Positions 58,250 to 64,000 of a stretch of DNA of 64,000 nt are shown here, one piece after another. Under the pieces are notes generated by a model. That model had not been told where the DNA came from. It did not search any database and worked only from the letters and a program-made list of their open reading frames with translations. The position numbers and the translations under genes are program-made. This stretch comes from Flavobacterium zepuense (GTDB lineage Bacteria > Bacteroidota > Bacteroidia > Flavobacteriales > Flavobacteriaceae): contig NZ_VJVZ01000013.1 in NCBI RefSeq assembly GCF_007097145.1, positions 124,001 through 188,000 of the forward strand, in the 5' to 3' direction. Each line of letters opens with the position of its first letter. Positions within the stretch are counted from its first letter, which is position 1.

Positions 58250-59947
58250 ATGCGCTGGAACCTTAAACCCAAACCCGATACCCATAAAGTAAACCACCTT
58301 GCTGCGGCGCTCAATGTAGATGCTGCGGTGGCATCATTACTGGTGCAGCGCGGTATCGAAACGTTTGAAGCGGCTAAGGCGTTCTTTAGGCCGTCGTTGA
58401 CCGATTTGCACGACCCCTACCTTATGAAGGATATGGATAAGGCGGTGGCGCGTATTGAGCAGGCGGTTGCCAATAATGAGTGCATACTGGTTTTTGGCGA
58501 TTATGATGTAGATGGTACCACGGCGGTATCGCTCGTATCAAGCTACCTTAAAAGTTACTACCCCAATGTAGATACGTACATCCCGGACAGGTATAAGGAG
58601 GGCTACGGCGTGAGCAATGCCGGGATTGATTATGCCGATGATAATGGCTGTACTCTGATTATTGCGTTAGACTGTGGTATAAAATCGATTGATAAGGTGG
58701 AATATGCCAACGCTAAGGGCATCGACTTTATTATTTGCGACCACCACCGCCCCGGTGACACTCTGCCCGATGCGGTCGCGGTGTTAGACCCTAAACGCGA
58801 CGATTGCGATTACCCGTATGACGAGCTGTGCGGCTGTGGCGTGGGCTTTAAGCTTATCCAGGCATTGGGTATGAACAGGGGGGAGACGATTGAAGACCTG
58901 GTTCCATACCTTGATTTGGTTGCCACTGCCATTGCGGCTGACATTGTGCCGATTACGGGCGAGAACCGCTCGCTGGCTAAATTTGGGCTGGAGGTTATTA
59001 ATACGTTCCCGAGGCCGGGTATTAAGGCGCTGATTCAGAACATGAAACGGCAAACCCTTACCATAAGCGATGTGGTTTTTGTTATTGCCCCGCGTATTAA
59101 TGCTGCAGGCCGCATTAAGCATGGCAACTATGCGGTGCAGCTGCTAACGGAGTTTAACCTTGCGCAGGCTGAAGAGTTTGCAGCATCGATTGAAACCCTT
59201 AACGCCGACCGTAAAGACCTTGACAAGCAGATGACGGTGGAGGCACTACGGCAGATTGAACAGAATGCCGACCATGATAAGTTTACCACCGTGGTGTACC
59301 AAGAAGACTGGCACAAGGGGGTTATTGGAATTGTTGCATCGCGCCTTACTGAAACCTATTACCGCCCCACGCTGGTGTTTACCAAAAGTGGCGATAAACT
59401 GGCGGCTTCGGCACGATCGGTTAAAGATTTTGATATTTATAATGCCCTCGAGGCCTGCGCCGAACATTTGGAGCAGTTTGGCGGGCACATGTATGCGGCG
59501 GGCTTAACGTTGCTGGAAAATCAGTACGAGCAATTTAGGGCAAAGTTTGAGGCAGTAGTACAGGAAACGATTGACCCCGAATTGCTTACCCCTGAGATTA
59601 GTATAGATGCAGAGATTGATTTTGAGGACATTACTCCCAAGTTTCACCGCATACTAAAGCAGTTTGAGCCATTTGGGCCGGGTAATATGAGTCCGGTATT
59701 TTTGAGCCGAAATTTAACCGATAGCGGTTTTGGCAAGTCGATAGGGTCAGACGATACCCATTTAAAGCTGTTTGTACGGCAAAATGGGTCTGAAGGCTAT
59801 GGTGCAATAGGTTTTGGGCTGGCTGCCAAAAAAGACCTGGCCTGCAACGGCGATGCTTTTGATGCGGTCTATTCTATCGATGAGAATGAATGGAACGGGG
59901 TAACGAGCCTTCAGTTGCGTTTGAGGGATATTAGATGCGTGGAGTAA
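58250..59947 (+). CDS. recJ: Single-stranded-DNA-specific exonuclease RecJ
   Basis: 565 residues. 5'-3' ssDNA exonuclease in recombination and repair. DHH-domain motifs FGDYDVDGT (82-90) and CDHHRPGD (D164, H165, H166); C-terminal DHHA1 domain with QFGGHMYAAGLTL; then an OB-like end. Family-typical length. Monocistronic behind the repeat-filled gap. Confidence 0.95.
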   Translation: MRWNLKPKPDTHKVNHLAAALNVDAAVASLLVQRGIETFEAAKAFFRPSLTDLHDPYLMKDMDKAVARIEQAVANNECILVFGDYDVDGTTAVSLVSSYLKSYYPNVDTYIPDRYKEGYGVSNAGIDYADDNGCTLIIALDCGIKSIDKVEYANAKGIDFIICDHHRPGDTLPDAVAVLDPKRDDCDYPYDELCGCGVGFKLIQALGMNRGETIEDLVPYLDLVATAIAADIVPITGENRSLAKFGLEVINTFPRPGIKALIQNMKRQTLTISDVVFVIAPRINAAGRIKHGNYAVQLLTEFNLAQAEEFAASIETLNADRKDLDKQMTVEALRQIEQNADHDKFTTVVYQEDWHKGVIGIVASRLTETYYRPTLVFTKSGDKLAASARSVKDFDIYNALEACAEHLEQFGGHMYAAGLTLLENQYEQFRAKFEAVVQETIDPELLTPEISIDAEIDFEDITPKFHRILKQFEPFGPGNMSPVFLSRNLTDSGFGKSIGSDDTHLKLFVRQNGSEGYGAIGFGLAAKKDLACNGDAFDAVYSIDENEWNGVTSLQLRLRDIRCVE

Positions 59948-60085
59948 AAAAATCCAAATTCCAATTTCCAAATTTCAAACGAGGAAAATTCCAAATTACA
60001 GCTTTAAAATTTCAAACCTTAAGAAGGAAATAAGATTATGAAATTTGTAATTTAAAATTCATCATTCAAAATTTAAAATAGTATA

Positions 60086-60161
60086 AATATACCGCTCGGT
60101 ATATTATTTTCAGAATTTCAAAATCGTCAAAAAAAGTATTTTTTTTATACCGATCGGTATA
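60086..60161. promoter_or_regulatory. Two TetR-type operator-like palindromes
   Basis: AATATACCGCTCGGTATATT (60086-60105) and TATACCGATCGGTATA (60146-60161) are perfect palindromes sharing the core ATACCGnnCGGTAT and the same downstream TTATT, with centres 58 bases apart. This core is common for TetR-family repressors. They lie in the 357-base AT-rich gap 59948-60304, otherwise featureless apart from a promoter. No regulator gene is adjacent. Confidence 0.5.
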
Positions 60162-60279
60162 TTATTAAATTGTAAATCGGGTGGATTTAGAATGCAATTG
60201 TAATGCAATCTCAAAATCCAAAAGTGAAATATCAGCGAAAAATAATTCAATTTTATTTAGAATGATTTTAAATAATTGC

Positions 60280-60287
60280 TATTTTTG
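60280..60287 (+). promoter_or_regulatory. -7 element TATTTTTG
   Basis: A perfect TAnnTTTG, 17 bases before ATG 60305. Confidence 0.65.
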
Positions 60288-60304
60288 TTTCAAATCATTT
60301 TGGC

Positions 60305-60658
60305 ATGAAAGAAATTGAGCAGATTTATTTTAACGATTTTGGGGTAGCATTTCATTGGAAGAAAAACGATGCGGTTTTAAAAGACCGTATACAGATGGTT
60401 TTTAAGGAAACCGGGTTTTATTTGTCTGAAAATGAGGTAAAAGACTTTGCTAAACTTATAGATGAAGCTTGCCGCGAAACGGGCTGTGTTGATTGCTGCC
60501 ATCGTGCGCGCTGCCACAAGTTTTTGCTTAAAACCCCATTAAAACAGGTAGACCTTGCAGTATCTAAAAGTGAGCTAATGCAAATAAAAGACCTTGTAGA
60601 GGGTACTATCTTTACAATTCAACTACTTAATTACCTTGATATTACGTGTAAAAATTAG
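60305..60658 (+). CDS. Small cysteine-containing hypothetical protein
   Basis: 117 residues, cytosolic, low GC. A central cluster ACRETGCVDCCHRARCHKF contains five Cys and two His, a possible zinc or Fe-S site. Flanked by helices. Not recognised. Downstream of the TetR-like palindromes. Convergent with lpxH, one base between stop codons. Confidence 0.7.
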   Translation: MKEIEQIYFNDFGVAFHWKKNDAVLKDRIQMVFKETGFYLSENEVKDFAKLIDEACRETGCVDCCHRARCHKFLLKTPLKQVDLAVSKSELMQIKDLVEGTIFTIQLLNYLDITCKN

Positions 60659-60659
60659 G

Positions 60660-61421
60660 TTAAGCCTGCTGGGTTTTATAGCTCAGTAATTCAAATTTCT
60701 CTCCATCAAAAACACCGTAGGTAAAGTAGCCTATCCAGTCGCCAAGGTTAATATAATAGGAGTTATTACCCACATTAATGGTCATGGGCAGGTGGCGGTG
60801 GCCAAAGATAAAGTAGTCATAATGTTTGGTTTGCAGCTTGCGTTTGGAGTATAATACCAGCCATTCGTTATCTTCCCCTAAAAATTTAACATCAGAGTCG
60901 CCGCTTATCAACTTATTCTTAACCGACAGATATTGAGCGAGTTTCACGCCAATATCAGGGTGCAGCCACCTAAAAAGCCACTTAGAAAAAGGGTTAGTAA
61001 ACACCTTTTTCATGCGTTTGTAGCCTTTATCGCCGGGGCCAAGGCCATCGCCATGTCCTATTAAGAACACCTTATTATTAAAGGTAAACTCCTGGGGCTT
61101 ATGGTATACCGGTATATTTAGTTCTTTCTGAAAGTAATCGTGCATCCATAAATCATGGTTACCGGTAAAGAAATATATAGGTATGCCGCTGTCGCGAAGT
61201 TCGGCCAGTTTGCCCAAAACGCGAACAAAACCTCTGGGTACTACGGTTTTATACTCAAACCAAAAGTCAAAAAGGTCGCCCAGTAAGAAAAGTACTTCAG
61301 CATCGTGCTTAATTTCATCCAGCCATTGTACAAATTTTTGCTCACGAGGAAAACTAAGCTCGGCGGTTGGTGCGCCAAAGTGCTGATCGGACGCGAAGTA
61401 TATTTTTTTAGAGGTATCCAT
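60660..61421 (-). CDS. lpxH: UDP-2,3-diacylglucosamine diphosphatase (LpxH-like)
   Basis: About 253 residues. Calcineurin-like metallophosphatase with FASDQHFG, LFLLGDLFDFWFE, FTGNHDLWM, IGHGDGLG and FGHRHLP, the full set of metal ligands. Cleaves UDP-diacylglucosamine to lipid X in lipid A synthesis. ATG 61421 is preferred over the upstream start at 61442, since TATCTTTG (61447-61440) overlaps the latter. Confidence 0.88.
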   Translation of the reverse strand: MDTSKKIYFASDQHFGAPTAELSFPREQKFVQWLDEIKHDAEVLFLLGDLFDFWFEYKTVVPRGFVRVLGKLAELRDSGIPIYFFTGNHDLWMHDYFQKELNIPVYHKPQEFTFNNKVFLIGHGDGLGPGDKGYKRMKKVFTNPFSKWLFRWLHPDIGVKLAQYLSVKNKLISGDSDVKFLGEDNEWLVLYSKRKLQTKHYDYFIFGHRHLPMTINVGNNSYYINLGDWIGYFTYGVFDGEKFELLSYKTQQA

Positions 61422-61439
61422 TACAAATATTAGGTATGG

Positions 61440-61447
61440 CAAAGATA
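61440..61447 (-). promoter_or_regulatory. -7 element TATCTTTG of lpxH
   Basis: A perfect TAnnTTTG on the minus strand, 18 bases before ATG 61421. Confidence 0.7.
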
Positions 61448-61601
61448 TAAAGTAATACGCACATATAATATTTGTATTATTATGTAAGAAAAAGTTAGTA
61501 GTTCATTTTTATATTCATAACAATTAGAGGAAATTTTGTTTTTTTTAATTAAAAGTTAGATAATCTTTAACATTACGTGCATTTCGTTTAAAAAATTTCC
61601 T

Positions 61602-61609
61602 TATTTTCG
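61602..61609 (+). promoter_or_regulatory. -7-like element TATTTTCG
   Basis: TAnnTTcG, 34 bases before ATG 61644 in AT-rich DNA. Confidence 0.5.
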
Positions 61610-61643
61610 GAATCTTAAACATAAACTACTAATTAATAATTCT

Positions 61644-64000
61644 ATGAAAAAAACTACTTTTCTGTTTTTCATGTTTTTCTTATCCCTTTGTGCTTTTGCA
61701 CAGCCCGGCTTGCCGATGGAGGGATTTGAAGGTACATGGACAACGCAAACGGGTTCAGGCGCGGGTGGTCCCGCCGGCTGGGCTTTAGTTAGTGAGGCCA
61801 ATGGGCCAACCGAATGGTGGATCCAGGGTAATGGCGGTTCTGCGCAGCCTGCTTTTGAGGGTACGCACTCAGCATTCCTGGATCGGGAAAACGTTGCTCC
61901 TACAACATTTGCAACAGATTGGCTTATTACGCCGCTTATAGAGATGCCTGCCAACCCGCAGTTGCATTTTTACTCGCGTTTATTCTTTAATGCAGATCAA
62001 AATACTACATTTAAGATATACGTGTCTAACCCTGTTGCTGAGGCAGATGACAGTGTTGCCAACCAAACCAACACGGCAAACTTTGGTACGCCGCAGGTAA
62101 CCTGGACTGAGTTACAGCTTAATCCTACACAGCTTGCGTGGCAGCAAAAAACTGTGGACCTACCTGCTACCATGGCGGGTTCTTTTAGATATATCGCTTT
62201 TGTTATGGCTGGCGATAATGGTGAGCGTTGGGCAATTGATAACGTGTCGGTTACGGCTAAATGTTTTGACCCAACAACTCTTACCGCTACTAATATTGGT
62301 ATGACCACGGCTAACCTTAGCTGGGCTAACCCAAGTGGTGCTACCTCTTGGGAAATTGAGTTATTGCCACAAACCGGTACCCCTACAGGTAACGGTGTGG
62401 TTTACAATGGCACTTTACCATATGTGGCAGGTGCTCCGGCTAATGGTGCTCCTCTAACAGCTAATACTGATTATAAATACTATGTTAAAGCATTATGTTC
62501 TGACGGTGGCGAAAGCGGCTGGGTAGGACCCTTTAGCTTTAGTACGGTTGCGTTGGGCGAAAGCTGCGCCGCTCCTATAGTTATTAGTACTTTACCATAT
62601 TCTACAACAGATAACACATCTAACTATGCCGATAACTATGAAGGCGTACCGGGAAGTACAGGTTGTGGTACAGAAACATGGGAAAGTTACCTAAATGGTA
62701 ATGATGTTGTATATTCTTACACCGCTACATTTACAGGTGTTATAAGCATAAATGCCCCAACCATTAATGGCGAAGCGGGTGTTTTTGTTTATGATGATTG
62801 TGCTGATATAGGTGTATCGTGTATAGGCGGTGCAAATAGCGAATGGAACCAAACATCGCTTTCTATCCCTACACTTTCGGTAACACAGGGTCAAACCTAT
62901 TATATTGTAGTGTCTACCGTGTGGGCTCAAACTACACCGTATACATTAATTATACAACAGGTTAACTGTGCGCCTCCTGTAGGTTTACCTACAACTAACA
63001 TTGGCCAGACATCTGCAGATCTTTCCTGGACAAACCCAAGCAATGCTACTTCGTGGCAAATAGTTATTCAGGCTCCTGCCGGTGGCATACCATCTGGTGC
63101 AGGTACAACAGTTACAGATAACTCTAATTTAACAGTTACAGAAACGTTTGCCGGTGTAGACCTTGTTGCTGCAACTCCTTACGAATATTATGTACGTGCC
63201 GATTGTGGTAATGGTACATTTAGTGCATGGGCAGGCCCATATGTGTTTAATACAATGATTTGTGAAACTACAAATCAATGTACCTACACTTTTACATTAA
63301 CTGACTCGTGGGGTGACGGATGGAATGGTAATACCATGACAGTGTCTCAAAACGGTATTACAATAGCTACTTTAGGCGGTACATTTACATCAGGTAGCGG
63401 CCCTATAACGGTTCCGGTACAGGTGTGTAATGATTTGCCAATCCAGCTTTACTGGAATACAGGTGGTAGCTTTGCTAATGAAGTTGGAGTTTCTATACAA
63501 AATAGCTTTGCTCAAACTTTTTACACAAAAGCACCGGGTACAGGAGTTCAAAACTCTGTACTTTACACTGGTACTGTAGATTGTGATACTGCTATGTGTT
63601 TGGCTCCAACAGGGCTTAATGTTACTAACGTTACAAACACATCTGCCGATCTTGGATGGGCAGGCCAGCCTACAGGTACATGGGAATATTACTATGCTGA
63701 GGCAGGTAGCCCTGCACCAACAGATGCAGATGCTATACCTACAACTACAAACCCTACAACAGTAGTACTTGAAGAGGCTACTAACTACGTGTTTTATGTA
63801 AGGATGGTGTGTAGCGATACACAAAATAGCCCTTGGGCAGGTCCGTTTGCTTTCAGTTCAGATGTATGTCCTGAAGCTCAACAGTGTGACTACACTTTTG
63901 TGTTGACCAGCGATTTTTGGGGCGGTTGGTATGGTGGAACCATGCAAATTACCCAAAATGGTATTAACGTTGCAACCATAGGTTCTACATTTACAACAGG
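61644..64000 (+). CDS. Large secreted multi-domain protein, 3' end outside the window (T9SS-type)
   Basis: The frame is open for 785 codons to the window end. Signal peptide (MKKTTFLFFMFFLSLCAFAQ). Residues about 22-210 form a choice-of-anchor-J/MAM-like domain (MEGFEGTWTT...WLITPLIEM...RWAIDNVSV). Then alternating Fn3-like modules (each with TSADLSW or TTANLSW and YYVRADC/YYVKALC) and domains with TDSWGDGWNGNTM and TSDFWGGWYGGTM. Such repeats are typical of Flavobacterium adhesins and gliding-associated proteins secreted by T9SS. The expected C-terminal sorting domain is not visible. Confidence 0.88.
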   Translation, partial: MKKTTFLFFMFFLSLCAFAQPGLPMEGFEGTWTTQTGSGAGGPAGWALVSEANGPTEWWIQGNGGSAQPAFEGTHSAFLDRENVAPTTFATDWLITPLIEMPANPQLHFYSRLFFNADQNTTFKIYVSNPVAEADDSVANQTNTANFGTPQVTWTELQLNPTQLAWQQKTVDLPATMAGSFRYIAFVMAGDNGERWAIDNVSVTAKCFDPTTLTATNIGMTTANLSWANPSGATSWEIELLPQTGTPTGNGVVYNGTLPYVAGAPANGAPLTANTDYKYYVKALCSDGGESGWVGPFSFSTVALGESCAAPIVISTLPYSTTDNTSNYADNYEGVPGSTGCGTETWESYLNGNDVVYSYTATFTGVISINAPTINGEAGVFVYDDCADIGVSCIGGANSEWNQTSLSIPTLSVTQGQTYYIVVSTVWAQTTPYTLIIQQVNCAPPVGLPTTNIGQTSADLSWTNPSNATSWQIVIQAPAGGIPSGAGTTVTDNSNLTVTETFAGVDLVAATPYEYYVRADCGNGTFSAWAGPYVFNTMICETTNQCTYTFTLTDSWGDGWNGNTMTVSQNGITIATLGGTFTSGSGPITVPVQVCNDLPIQLYWNTGGSFANEVGVSIQNSFAQTFYTKAPGTGVQNSVLYTGTVDCDTAMCLAPTGLNVTNVTNTSADLGWAGQPTGTWEYYYAEAGSPAPTDADAIPTTTNPTTVVLEEATNYVFYVRMVCSDTQNSPWAGPFAFSSDVCPEAQQCDYTFVLTSDFWGGWYGGTMQITQNGINVATIGSTFTT

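Noticed and set aside
57742..58266. 174-codon open frame running into recJ
   Set aside because: It consists of translated repeats (families A and D) and overlaps the recJ promoter and start.

Overview
The window looks like a chromosome segment of a Bacteroidetes bacterium, most likely a Flavobacteriaceae/Flavobacterium relative. Evidence: many genes follow the Bacteroidetes promoter element TAnnTTTG; there is a fused MurF-alanine racemase; the gene order pdxA - YceD(DUF177) - rpmF - fabH - accB - accC is present; two proteins look like type IX secretion (T9SS) cargo (GEVED, Fn3 and choice-of-anchor-J-like modules, one with a C-terminal sorting domain); and there are several S9 peptidases and a TonB-dependent receptor with a carboxypeptidase-regulatory-like N-domain. 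No rRNA, tRNA, insertion sequence, CRISPR array or prophage was recognised.

Layout. 1-8.7 kb: end of a membrane protein, then an S41 protease / dCMP deaminase / HupE cluster, a TerB-like protein, divergent fbp and GNAT genes, aspartate kinase, a minimal FAD protein and MarC. 8.8-16.3 kb: DUF3109, ribonucleotide reductase (nrdB, nrdA), RDD protein, dGTPase, riboflavin synthase. 16.3-21.4 kb: pdxA, then the YceD-L32-FabH-AccB-AccC ribosome/fatty-acid cluster. 21.5-30.7 kb: a low-GC two-gene islet (HEPN-like protein plus membrane partner), a Spy-like secreted protein, a glutamate-synthase-like FMN protein, paired beta-barrel proteins, C1 and S9 peptidases and an ABM protein. 30.9-34.2 kb: a large secreted reprolysin-like metallopeptidase. 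34.5-43.4 kb: DAACS symporter, DedA, FAD oxidoreductase, two mini proteins resembling the N-domain of HigA antitoxins, MtgA, LpxR-like protein, prolyl oligopeptidase, DoxX. 43.6-47.2 kb: a probable metal-uptake operon (His-rich protein, TonB receptor, lipoprotein). 47.3-57.6 kb: an Abi-like membrane protein, asd, mscL, a propeller-like protein, murF-alr with an overlapping ParE-type toxin/antitoxin pair, tdk, an acidic repeat protein and rsmI. 58.2-64 kb: recJ, a cysteine-rich small protein, lpxH and the start of a second T9SS-type protein that runs off the window.

The core genes serve nucleotide supply (dCMP deaminase, NrdAB, dGTPase, Tdk), the aspartate pathway (aspartate kinase, Asd), envelope building (MurF-Alr, MtgA, LpxH, FabH/Acc) and secreted proteolysis. 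The most distinctive feature is what fills the gaps. At least six families of short, mostly palindromic dispersed repeats occupy nearly every long intergenic stretch. Several low-GC small genes (HEPN-like pair, Abi-like protein, toxin-antitoxin, HigA-N-like twins) sit between housekeeping operons as candidate accessory or defence functions.
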